Shown here piece after piece: positions 1 to 6,900 of a DNA stretch of 7,443 bases. Below the pieces are notes generated by a model that saw only the letters and a program-made list of their open reading frames with translations, did no database searches and had not been told where the DNA came from. The number at the start of each line of letters is the position of its first letter. The stretch's first letter is position 1. Source of the DNA: Gp6-AA40 sp046765795 (GTDB lineage: Bacteria > Acidobacteriota > Vicinamibacteria > Vicinamibacterales > UBA2999); contig JBKPRH010000266.1 in assembly GCA_046765795.1 (NCBI GenBank), forward strand, positions 1 through 7,443, given 5' to 3'. Both the position numbers and the translations under genes were made by a program.

Positions 1-2
1 CA

Positions 3-590
3 CCGGTCTTGACCGAGCCGGGCCGTGCCCACGATGCGGACGACCAGGCGATGGTCGTGCGCAGCTCACCCTCGAGCGGCGCGAGCGATCTGAAGCGGCT
101 GTATCTCCTCGCGATCGCGATGGCTCGCCATTCGATCGAAATCAGCTCGCCCTACTTCGTCACCGACGAATCCACGATGTGGGCATTGGACGACGCACGT
201 AAACGAGGTGTCACGATCCGAATCCTGGTGGAGAGCGACATCACCGATCACAAATCGGTGAAATATGCGTCGCGCGACACCTACGACGGCATGCTCGCCG
301 GAGGCATCCAGATCTACGAATACCGACCGACCATGATGCACGCCAAGACGATGGTGGTTGATGGTCTTCTGAACATCTTCGGATCGGCGAACTTCGACAA
401 TCGGTCGCTCGAATTGAACGATGAAGTCAACGTCGCCGTGTTCAGCCGCCGGCTCGCGGCACGTTTCCTTCAGGATTTCGACAACGACCTGCGCGCCTCA
501 CACCAGTGGACACTCGCAACGTGGCGCGAACGGCCGTACACCGACAGAGTTCACGAGTATTTCTGGAGCTTCTTCGGTGAAGTGTTTTAG
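3..590 (+). CDS. Phospholipase D-like / cardiolipin synthase family protein, C-terminal part (5' truncated)
   Basis: The reading frame is open to the left edge, so this is the C-terminal half of a longer gene; the TTG at 9 is probably not the true start. Numbering from that TTG, residues 44-53 (EISSPYFVTD) match the beta-strand that opens the second PLD domain of bacterial cardiolipin synthases. A complete HKD motif follows: H111-x-K113-x4-D118, then GSANFDNRS at 125-133 and E139. Proteins of this family join two phosphatidylglycerol molecules, or a PG and a PE, into cardiolipin at the inner membrane using two HKD motifs; the first would lie outside the window. Cls proteins are commonly near 480 residues and visible length fits their C-terminal part. 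The tail (residues 180-193) is rich in aromatics, as in many Cls C-termini. A PLD-type nuclease or phospholipase is possible, but the SSPYFVTD and IYEY contexts favour Cls. The family call is firm; the substrate is inferred. Confidence 0.9.
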   Translation, partial: PVLTEPGRAHDADDQAMVVRSSPSSGASDLKRLYLLAIAMARHSIEISSPYFVTDESTMWALDDARKRGVTIRILVESDITDHKSVKYASRDTYDGMLAGGIQIYEYRPTMMHAKTMVVDGLLNIFGSANFDNRSLELNDEVNVAVFSRRLAARFLQDFDNDLRASHQWTLATWRERPYTDRVHEYFWSFFGEVF

Positions 591-738
591 GGTGAATCGA
601 CAAGCGTGTACTTCTGACTACGAGCAATGTCACTGACCTGACGTTATTCGTGTCAGCACAAAATTCATCGACACTCAAACAGCACGCAGCGCACGACTCA
701 CTACTGTTGTGGTGAACCACCACTCGATCAAGCGGTTA

Positions 739-867
739 CGTGGGCCGATCGTTTTCAACGCCCACGCGCAGCTCAGCCGGTAATCCATCTCGGCACGACC
801 CGTGCTGCTGCCTGCGAACGCGCTCGCTTCCACGTGGAGCGCATTGCGTCAATCCCCCGAAGACGCA
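739..867 (+). promoter_or_regulatory. Candidate structured 5' leader: four consecutive stem-loops upstream of the 901 gene
   Basis: Four hairpins follow one another without overlapping. The first is cgtgggc (739-745) with gcccacg (760-766), 14-nt loop, extendable by gcg/cgc across a 4-nt bulge. The second is cggcacg (791-797) with cgtgctg (801-807), 3-nt loop and one G-T pair. The third is gcgctc (820-825) with gagcgc (837-842), 11-nt loop. The fourth is tgcgtc (845-850) with gacgca (862-867), 11-nt loop containing a run of five C. The last ends 22 nt before the Shine-Dalgarno sequence. This is seen directly as base complementarity; that it is transcribed and folded is inference. GC-rich DNA produces some such repeats by chance, and no known riboswitch class was recognised. 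Confidence 0.25.
829..838. promoter_or_regulatory. 10-bp perfect palindrome with a CACGTG core (operator candidate)
   Basis: The sequence tccacgtgga reads the same on both strands and lies about 62 nt upstream of the ATG at 901. It sits inside the 820-842 inverted repeat, so the two interpretations (protein-binding operator or RNA stem-loop) compete. No second copy was noticed elsewhere in the non-coding parts of the window. Confidence 0.2.
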
Positions 868-888
868 CCCTCATCTTACGAACCTGAC

Positions 889-894
889 AAGGAG
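889..894 (+). promoter_or_regulatory. Ribosome binding site for the 901 gene
   Basis: The hexamer aaggag lies 6 nt before the ATG at 901, a near-ideal Shine-Dalgarno sequence and spacing. It fixes the start that gives a clean signal peptide. It is the strongest ribosome binding site in the window and suggests high translation of the secreted product. Confidence 0.85.
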
Positions 895-900
895 TGAAAC

Positions 901-1608
901 ATGAAGAACGTGTTCGTCGCAGGTGTGTTGCTGGGCGTCGCAGCCCTCGCGAGTCCCGCGCATGCGCAGGGCGATGGCAATGGGGGATTGAGCGGGAGTC
1001 ACTACAACCTGAACATCCTTGGCAAAGACAACTGCGCCGGCGACGACCTCGAAGGTTCGAACCGACACACCATTCAGGTGCTCCTGAATTTCAAGGATGC
1101 GACACCGACCGACGTGAGCACCGCAACGCTCGACAAGCGGAACAAGATCTTCCTGCAGGAAGGTGACTTCCAGGTGATCGATGGAAACGCGTGCGACGGC
1201 GACGGTGCGCTGTTCCAGTTGCCGGCGAACCCGTTTACGTGCCCGGTCGACGATCCTGAGTGTCTCAACACCGATCCGACGTTCCAGGAATACCTGGTGT
1301 GGGCGCGCGCGCGCAGTGGCGGTGGATCAGCCACGATCACGACGTGCCGTCAGGACAAGGTGACTGGCGAATTCCAGTGTTCGACCGAGAACACTCTTGA
1401 CGTGCTCACGCGCACGAAGGGCAAGAACACGAATAACTTCACGAACGTGACGAAGGAGTTGACGACAGTCTGCCTCGACACGGACGCCGACGGTGCGTGC
1501 GACACCCGTTCGGGCATTTTCTCTGAAGCAGCATTCACCTACTTCTGGGATTACGACAACAGCGGCCTGCGTCTCGCGCAGCTGCGCTTCTACCCAATTC
1601 CTGACTAA
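901..1608 (+). CDS. Secreted eight-cysteine protein of unknown function (GSHYNLNI...FWDYDN family)
   Basis: The product is 235 residues. The first 22 form a classic Sec signal peptide: K2, a hydrophobic core over 4-17, and an AHA cleavage site before Q23. The mature part has eight cysteines (45, 98, 114, 121, 149, 160, 191, 200), an even number fitting up to four disulfides in an exported protein. The mature N-terminus has SGSHYNLNILG at 31-41 and the C-terminus has FWDYDNSGLRLAQLRFYP at 215-232. I have the impression of having met these two blocks in uncharacterised secreted proteins from environmental bacteria, but I know no function or named domain. Residues 193-201 (DTDADGACD) resemble a DxDxDG calcium-binding loop. 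The start is set by the aaggag site and the signal peptide. The gene stops 6 nt before the DUF1573-like gene in the same frame, so the two are probably one operon. An enzymatic role is not evident; a structural or binding role outside the cytoplasm is a guess. Confidence 0.85.
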   Translation: MKNVFVAGVLLGVAALASPAHAQGDGNGGLSGSHYNLNILGKDNCAGDDLEGSNRHTIQVLLNFKDATPTDVSTATLDKRNKIFLQEGDFQVIDGNACDGDGALFQLPANPFTCPVDDPECLNTDPTFQEYLVWARARSGGGSATITTCRQDKVTGEFQCSTENTLDVLTRTKGKNTNNFTNVTKELTTVCLDTDADGACDTRSGIFSEAAFTYFWDYDNSGLRLAQLRFYPIPD

Positions 1609-1614
1609 CGAAGG
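1609..1614 (+). promoter_or_regulatory. Shine-Dalgarno-like hexamer directly abutting the start at 1615
   Basis: Between the stop codon of the upstream gene (1606-1608) and the ATG at 1615 there are only six bases, cgaagg. The purine stretch touches the ATG with no spacer, which is poor for independent initiation. An upstream start in the same frame is impossible because the stop at 1606-1608 closes it, and the ATG gives a good signal peptide. Re-initiation by ribosomes finishing the 901 gene is the simplest reading. Confidence 0.45.
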
Positions 1615-2622
1615 ATGAAGGGCCTCGGCCTCATAATCTGTCTCGTCGCCGCGGCCACTTCCGCCGGAATCGCTCGCGCCCCGCAAGTCGTCGTCGCTGA
1701 TGGCGACTTCGACTTCGGGCGCGTGTTGAAAGGCACGCTCGTCGAGCACGAGTTCGTCGTGAAGAACGATCGTGCCGTTCCCCTGGCCATCGACGAAGTC
1801 CGTCTGACACCACCATTGGCGCTCGTTGGTGCGCCCACGTCGGTCGCCGCCGGTGCCCACGGTGTTGTACGAATTCGCCTGGATACGTCCAAAATCACCG
1901 GCCTGTTCGAAGGCCGCATCATCATCTCGATCGCCGGCGCTGATGAACCCAACCTCCATCTGACGTTTGCGGGAACCGTCTACCAGACGGTCGAAGCCGT
2001 GCCAATTCCGGCGTTCTTCGTGGTCACCGAACGCGGACAGACGCAGGAACAATCGATTGAACTGATCAACCACGAGTCGGACCCGCTCGAGATCAAGAGC
2101 GTGGATTATCCACAGGGTCATTTCGCGACGCGGCTGGAAACAATCGAAGCCGGCAAGCGGTATCGGTTGACCCTGAGACTCGATGGCACCGGCGCAGGCG
2201 GACGACGAACCGACCCCATCGTCGTGACGACGACGAGCCGGACGACACCGGTGCTCAAGATCGCGGCGATTACGTTCGTGCGCGAACGCGTCTACACCTT
2301 TCCCGATTCAGTGGACCTGGGAAGCTTCCCACTGAACGCCATTGACGCCGATCCTGCCTGGCTCGAAAAGCTCGCGCAGACGTTGATGGTGTACCGAAAG
2401 AGCGCCGTCGGATTCGACGTCAAGGTGACAACTGATGTCGAGGGACTCGACATCCGCGCCGCGCGCGGCCCGCAAGGTGATCGCTGGCAACTCACGATCA
2501 CGCTGAAGCGCGAGTCGCTGAAACCTGGTCGTATCACCGGATCGATTTTCATCGAGACGAACGACCCTGAGTTTCCGAAGCTGCGCGTTCCCGTCTCCGG
2601 ACTCGTCATCGCGAAGCTGTAG
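1615..2622 (+). CDS. Exported DUF1573/ASH-like multi-Ig-fold protein lacking the usual cysteine motif
   Basis: The product is 335 residues. Residues 1-22 look like a Sec signal peptide (K2, core LGLIICLVAAAT, possible cleavage after ARA at 22). C9 is not in a lipobox, as I precedes it. Residues 31-60 (FDFGRVLKG, then EHEFVVKN) match the opening strands of DUF1573 domains, Ig-like beta-sandwiches common in exported bacterial proteins. The fold appears to repeat three times: about 24-125, 128-222 and 224-335. The first and last end alike (TGLFEGRIIISI...LTFAGTV; TGSIFIETNDPEFPKLRVPVSG), as in ASH/DUF1573 modules. Typical DUF1573 domains carry a CGC cluster after the second strand; here that position reads VRLTPPLALVG, with no cysteine in the mature protein. 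The gene is tightly coupled to the upstream secreted eight-cysteine gene. The role is unknown; an adhesive, scaffold or chaperone-like partner of that protein is inference from position only. Confidence 0.82.
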   Translation: MKGLGLIICLVAAATSAGIARAPQVVVADGDFDFGRVLKGTLVEHEFVVKNDRAVPLAIDEVRLTPPLALVGAPTSVAAGAHGVVRIRLDTSKITGLFEGRIIISIAGADEPNLHLTFAGTVYQTVEAVPIPAFFVVTERGQTQEQSIELINHESDPLEIKSVDYPQGHFATRLETIEAGKRYRLTLRLDGTGAGGRRTDPIVVTTTSRTTPVLKIAAITFVRERVYTFPDSVDLGSFPLNAIDADPAWLEKLAQTLMVYRKSAVGFDVKVTTDVEGLDIRAARGPQGDRWQLTITLKRESLKPGRITGSIFIETNDPEFPKLRVPVSGLVIAKL

Positions 2623-2648
2623 TTCCGATTTCAATGGTGTCATCCACG

Positions 2649-2686
2649 GCGGAGGCACTCGCGTCCGCGCACGTGTCCGAGGACAC
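2649..2686. other. Two small inverted repeats between the DUF1573-like and TPR-DUF2914 genes
   Basis: The 105-bp gap holds gcgga (2649-2653) with tccgc (2664-2668), and then gtgtcc (2673-2678) with ggacac (2681-2686), separated by only two bases. The second can fold as a 5-bp stem with a cgag tetraloop. No T run follows, so a rho-independent terminator is not supported. An attenuating hairpin or chance are both possible. Confidence 0.25.
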
Positions 2687-2727
2687 CCGGCATCGCTGAA
2701 AGGCTCGATTAGCGGCGCGATTTGCCG

Positions 2728-3939
2728 ATGGTCGAGCTGGAGTCCGCGACGGCATCGGGTATGAATCTTCGCGTTCCCACACACATGTGGGAAGTTCGCG
2801 AACCGCAGTCCATCATCCAGGCGGCCGAAAGAGCCGCAGCCGCCGGGAGCTTCGGCTCCGCGGAAAAACTGCTGCGTGAGGCCGCTCGCCTGCAGGAGGC
2901 GAGCCTTGGGCCACGCCATCCTGACCTTGCCAACACGCTGAACAATCTCGGCATCGTGTGCGAGATGACTCGCAAATTCGACGACGCCGAGCAGTACTTC
3001 AGACGCGCCGTCAGCATCGCAAGGACCTCACTGCCTCCGGAGCATCCGTTCGTCACCACCAGTCACAACAATCTTCGTGACTTCTGTGAAGCGAGAGGCA
3101 AGACGGTCGAACCGCCGGCGCCAGTGCCACCTCCCGAGCCGCCGCCACAAGCGATCCCTCCGGTCGTGGAAATAGAGTCTTCGGCACCAGAAGCCATCCC
3201 GCGAGTCGAAGAAGAAAAGCCCACGGTGCCCGAAGCAGAGTCCGCGGCGCCAGAAGTGTCACCGGAGGAACCTGCGGGCCCAGAAGCATCAGACGCTGGG
3301 CCTGAAGCCAAACCATCGGCAGCACAAACAGCGACCGACCCGGCTCTCGAGGATCCGGTCCTGACATCGAAGAAGTTCTTCTATCGTGTGGCGCTGGGCG
3401 CGCTTGGACCAATCGCCATGCTGATGGTGGTGTTGGCCATAGGCTTGCCGCGTCTCGGAGCGCCGGAGCTGGCCGTGCCTTCACGAGCGGTCGCAGCTGA
3501 CGCGCCGCCGACCACCGCCCCGACGCAGCCCATTGCTCCGACTCAGCCCGCTGCTCCGACGCAACAGGCTCGACCGACGACGCCTGCTGTTGAACCGCCC
3601 GCGGCAATCGACACAGCGCGACCCATCGTCATCAGAGCGGGTCTCTGCGGCGAGCTCGATGCCTGGTCGTGCGATCCAGCCGATCGTCCGGTTCCGCCAG
3701 GTCCGCTGTTCTTCTACACACAGATCAAATCGACGAATGCCACAACGATTCAGCATCGTTGGTATCAGGACAATCGGTTGCGCCAATCCGTGGACCTTCG
3801 CATCGAGGCCAATCAAACAGCCGGCTACCGCACGTTTAGTCGGTATCTCATGCAGATCGATAGTGGAGGCAACTGGAGAGTCGAAGTCCGAAGCCAGGAC
3901 GGCGTTCTGCTGGACGAAGAGCGCTTCGAGGTTCGCTGA
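2728..3939 (+). CDS. TPR - single transmembrane helix - DUF2914 membrane protein
   Basis: From the ATG at 2728 the product is 403 residues. Residues 27-124 form kinesin-light-chain-type TPR helix pairs (HPDLANTLNNLG, DDAEQYFRRA, HPFVTTSHNNL), expected to bind protein partners. Residues 126-212 are a Pro/Glu/Ala-rich disordered linker. A transmembrane helix at 221-240 follows a basic SKKFFYR stretch, so the positive-inside rule puts the TPRs in the cytoplasm. A second linker (247-292) has APTQP repeats. Residues 298-403 match DUF2914 (IVIRAGLC, IQHRWYQD, GNWRVEV, terminal RFEV), with cysteines at 307 and 315 that may pair outside the membrane. The start is uncertain: no good Shine-Dalgarno precedes the ATG at 2728 or the alternatives in frame (TTG 2722, ATG 2761, ATG 2785), and the conserved part begins near residue 24. 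Function is unknown; the layout suggests a link from a cytoplasmic assembly to the envelope. It is convergent with the protease gene, 4 bp apart. Confidence 0.9.
   Translation: MVELESATASGMNLRVPTHMWEVREPQSIIQAAERAAAAGSFGSAEKLLREAARLQEASLGPRHPDLANTLNNLGIVCEMTRKFDDAEQYFRRAVSIARTSLPPEHPFVTTSHNNLRDFCEARGKTVEPPAPVPPPEPPPQAIPPVVEIESSAPEAIPRVEEEKPTVPEAESAAPEVSPEEPAGPEASDAGPEAKPSAAQTATDPALEDPVLTSKKFFYRVALGALGPIAMLMVVLAIGLPRLGAPELAVPSRAVAADAPPTTAPTQPIAPTQPAAPTQQARPTTPAVEPPAAIDTARPIVIRAGLCGELDAWSCDPADRPVPPGPLFFYTQIKSTNATTIQHRWYQDNRLRQSVDLRIEANQTAGYRTFSRYLMQIDSGGNWRVEVRSQDGVLLDEERFEVR
2768..2802. other. Long imperfect hairpin over the 5' coding end of the TPR-DUF2914 gene
   Basis: The bases ttcgcg (2768-2773) and ttcccac (2774-2780) pair with gtgggaa (2787-2793) and cgcgaa (2797-2802). 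That makes 13 perfect pairs interrupted by one 3-nt bulge (gtt, 2794-2796), with a 6-nt loop. The in-frame ATG at 2785-2787 spans the loop and the first base of the right arm. If translation starts at 2728 the hairpin lies within codons 14-25, where structure could slow ribosomes. If the start is 2785, the hairpin would occlude it. Pairing is seen; function is inferred. Confidence 0.4.
3517..3570 (+). repeat. Three tandem 18-nt units encoding an APTQP-type linker
   Basis: Three successive 18-base units encode APTQPI, APTQPA and APTQQA just after the transmembrane helix of the TPR-DUF2914 protein. The units differ at third positions and at the end of the third unit, so this is an aged in-frame duplication. 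It forms a flexible Pro/Thr spacer between membrane and DUF2914. Confidence 0.7.
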
Positions 3940-3958
3940 TCGCCTACGGCGACCCAGC
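3935..3958. terminator. Hairpin spanning both stop codons of two convergent genes (weak bidirectional terminator candidate)
   Basis: The bases gctg (3935-3938) and tcgcc (3940-3944) pair with ggcga (3948-3952) and cagc (3955-3958), leaving a 3-nt loop and a small internal loop. The structure covers the TGA of the + gene (3937-3939) and the stop of the - gene (3944-3946). There is no T run on either side, so it does not meet the rho-independent definition. It is the only structure at the junction that could separate the two converging transcripts. Confidence 0.25.
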
Positions 3959-6900
3959 GGTCACGGAGATGCTTCTGGTGCGGGTGTTGTTCGTTTCAAT
4001 CGTCTCCGCGATCGAGTCATTGCCATCACTCTTCGCAAAGATGACGTAAGTACCTGCGGCCGTCGATGCTGGAATCACGACCGAGACAGAGCCTGATTGG
4101 CTGCTTCCTGGCACCGACGATGGAATCGTTCGTGTGCCGAGGAGCGTGTCACTCGCGTCGAGGGTCCCGTTTGAAGAGAGGTAGTACGCGGTCCCCGATG
4201 CCGGGGCGGTATCTCCTCCCTGATTCAACGTCGTATCGGTCACGCTGATCGTGGCCCCGGCAACCGCCGTTGTTGGCGCCGTGAGGGCGCTGACAATCAG
4301 ATCAGGTCCGACCTTAAATGAGTTCGCGCGGGTGTTATTCGTCTCACTGCTCTCGGTAATTGCGGTTCCCCAATCCGCGACAGCGATGACCCAATACGTC
4401 CCTGGCGATGTCCCCGCTGGAACCGTGAGCGGCGTCGACGCCGTGCTGATTGCCGCTGTACCGAGCGCAGGCACGACGCGGCTACCGAGGAAAACGTCAC
4501 TCGCATCGAGCGTCGAATTGATCGAGAAATAGAATCCGGTCTCGGACTGCGAGATGCTGGCCCCTTGATTCTTTGTTGAGTCAGTAACTGTCAGAGGCCC
4601 ATTCGCGGCGCCTCCTCCCGCGATTGTCAGGCTCGTGACCTGCAGGTCTCCACCAACGGGCAGCGTGCCGCTTCGAGAGTTATTGGTCTCTGCGGTTTCC
4701 CCGACGATCCCGTTCCAGTCGGCAATGGCGAACACGTAATAGGTCCCGGCCGCAACGTCTCCGGGAATCTGCACCATCGTCGTCGCCGCGGATGTCGCAC
4801 CGCCTGCAAGGTCAGTGACCGATCTGCTGCCGAGAAATCGATCGGCCGTATCGAACACTGAATTGGTGGACAGATAGAAGCCTGTTGACGAACCGGACGC
4901 GGGCCCTGCCCCTTGATTCGCGGTGGTATCGCCAACGCTGATTGACATGCCGGCAGCAGCAACAGCGGGAAGGCTGATGGACGTGACGACGAGGTCAGGA
5001 CCGACCTTGAGTGCGGCACTCGTTCGCGTGTTGTTCGTCTCTAACGATTCACCGATCGCGTTCGGCGCATCGGCGAGAGCGAGGATGTAATACGTGCCGG
5101 TTGCAGTTTCACTGGGCACTGTCACGGACGTCGCTACGGTGGACAAGGCACCGCCAGCGAGGAGCGGAACGGCTCGCGTCCCAAGCACGACATCAGCAGC
5201 GTCGAGCGTGGTATTCGTCGACAAATAGAACCGTGTCGTCGAAGGCTCCGCACTGCCGCCGCCATCGTTCTTCGTCGTGTCCGACAGGTTGATGGCGCCG
5301 CCCGGAGCGGCCACGGCCGGAGCGGTCAATGCAGACACGACCAGGTCTGGGCCGACCTTCACCACACTGCTCGCTCTCGTGTTGTTGGTCTCGATACTTT
5401 CACGAACGGCATCGTCCCAGTCGGCCTTCGCGAGCACGTAATAAGAGCCGGCAACGGTCGTCGGTGGTATCCGCACGGTGGTCGAGGCCGTTTCGTTGGT
5501 GGCGGCGGAAAGGATCGACACCGTTCGGGATCCAAGGCTGATGTCCGCGGCATCCCACGTTGTGTTCGTGGAGAGATAGAGTCCTGTCGACGACGCGAGC
5601 GAGCGACCGGTGCCCTGATTTCGCGTGGTATCGGTCACCACGATGTCCGTACCGGCGCCCGCCGTCAGCGGGACGTTGACCGCAGTGACAGTCAAATCGG
5701 GTGGAAGGTCGTCACTGATCACGGTGACGGTCGCCGCGCTCGGCGAGACGATGCCGTATGCCGCATCCGCAGCGAGCGTCAGAATCACCGACTCGTTACT
5801 CTCGTACGTCGCGTCGTCGATCGGGATTACTGATGCGATCGCCGTTGACGATCCGGTCTCAATCGTGACGCTGCCGGAAAGGGCCAGGTAATCGGCGCCG
5901 GCAACTGCAGTTCCATCGACGGTGTAACGCACCGTCAGCGGTGCGGTGACATCGCCAGTACGGGTGACGGTGAATACGCCAGCGACGGTATTTGCCTCGG
6001 TGGCCTGAGGTGTAGAGGCGGTCACCGAGACCTGATTCGCGGGGCTGACGGTGACGACCACGGTGTCCGTATCGCTCGCGCCATCATCGTCGGTCACTTC
6101 GAGCGTCAACGTGTGGACGCCAATCGACAGCCAGACATCAACCGCTGCCCCGGTCCCGATCGACGTGCTGCTTTCGCGCCATTCATACGAGACGATGCTG
6201 CCATCGCGATCGGATGACGCAGCACCATCGAGCGTCACCAGTTCCACGCCATCTCTGTTGTTGTCCGCGATCGTCCGCTCGACGCCGGCATCAGCAGTCG
6301 GCGGAAGGTTGCTGAGTCCATAGCTCACGGCGTTATGAAGATTGAGACCGCCATGGATGGTCCAGGAGTCGAGTCGTTCTGGGGCGACACCTCTCCCGTC
6401 AGCGCTGTTGAGGAGAATGTCCACGACCTGGCTATTGCTGGTGACGTCGCCTCGCGACCACACGAGCGCCGCCGCGCCGGCGACGTGCGGCGTTGCCATC
6501 GACGTGCCGGAATTCCACGTGTAGCACCCCGTTTCGCCTCCGAGCGTCGAGGTGTCGCACGTCGACATCGGATACGCGGAAAAAATGTAGCTGCCAGGGG
6601 CGGCGATATCCACCCAGTTTCCGTAGTTCGAGAAGTAGGGGCGTTCGTGGTACTCGTCAAAGGCCGCCACTGAGATCACGTGGTCGAAGGCGGCCGGGTA
6701 GAAGGGATCCGTCGTCCCGTTGTTCCCCGCGCCAGCGACGATGACGAGGCCCGCGTTCCAGGCGTCCTGAACCGCTTCGTCGAGCGATTGCGAGTACACC
6801 GTGTCGCCGAGACTCATATTGATGATGTTGGCGCCGTCGGTAATCGCTCGCGCGATAGCCTGCTGAATCGCGAAGTCGTCGCAGGTGCCATCAGCGCGAC

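Larger units (their letters stand above)
591..900. other. Non-coding gap of 310 bp rich in short inverted repeats
   Basis: No credible coding frame crosses this gap. No rho-independent terminator (GC stem plus T run) follows the PLD-type gene: the small repeat ctgac/gtcag at 638-656 runs into an A-rich, not T-rich, stretch. Several perfect inverted repeats are visible: 709-720 (gtggt/accac, 2-nt spacer), 739-766 (7 bp), 791-807 (7 bp with one G-T wobble), 820-842 (6 bp) and 845-867 (6 bp). I cannot pick out a convincing sigma-70 -35/-10 pair. The promoter of the 901-2622 operon is nevertheless expected here, because the gap is long and the gene at 901 has a strong ribosome binding site. Confidence 0.6.

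Noticed and set aside
638..656. Possible terminator after the PLD-type gene (ctgac/gtcag)
   Set aside because: The stem is only 5 bp with a 9-nt loop and is followed by cacaaaattc, not a T run.
1615..1680. Lipoprotein signal in the DUF1573-like protein because of C9
   Set aside because: The residues before the cysteine (LII) do not fit a lipobox, which needs a small residue at -1; an ordinary Sec signal peptide fits better.
1327..2121. A 264-residue open frame on the - strand opposite the secreted-protein and DUF1573-like genes
   Set aside because: It runs across two well-supported + genes and their junction, has no recognisable domain or signal, and its composition is that of a reverse-strand shadow in GC-rich DNA.
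2308..2919. A 203-residue open frame on the - strand
   Set aside because: It overlaps the DUF1573-like and TPR genes, shows no family features, and crosses the non-coding gap; it is best explained as a GC-rich shadow.
3517..3570. Tandem units considered as a CRISPR or mobile-element repeat
   Set aside because: They are in frame, only 18 nt, without spacers, and encode a typical Pro-rich linker.
3053..3607. Open frames opposite the Pro/Glu-rich linker, including one rich in Ser and Gly
   Set aside because: Low-complexity Pro/Glu codons on the + strand produce Ser/Gly/Ala-rich frames on the reverse strand; no ribosome binding site or domain supports them.
5625..6323. Ser/Thr/Val-rich open frames on the + strand opposite the Calx-beta and PKD region
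   Set aside because: They are mirror frames of the repetitive Thr/Val/Ala codons of the protease and lack a start context.
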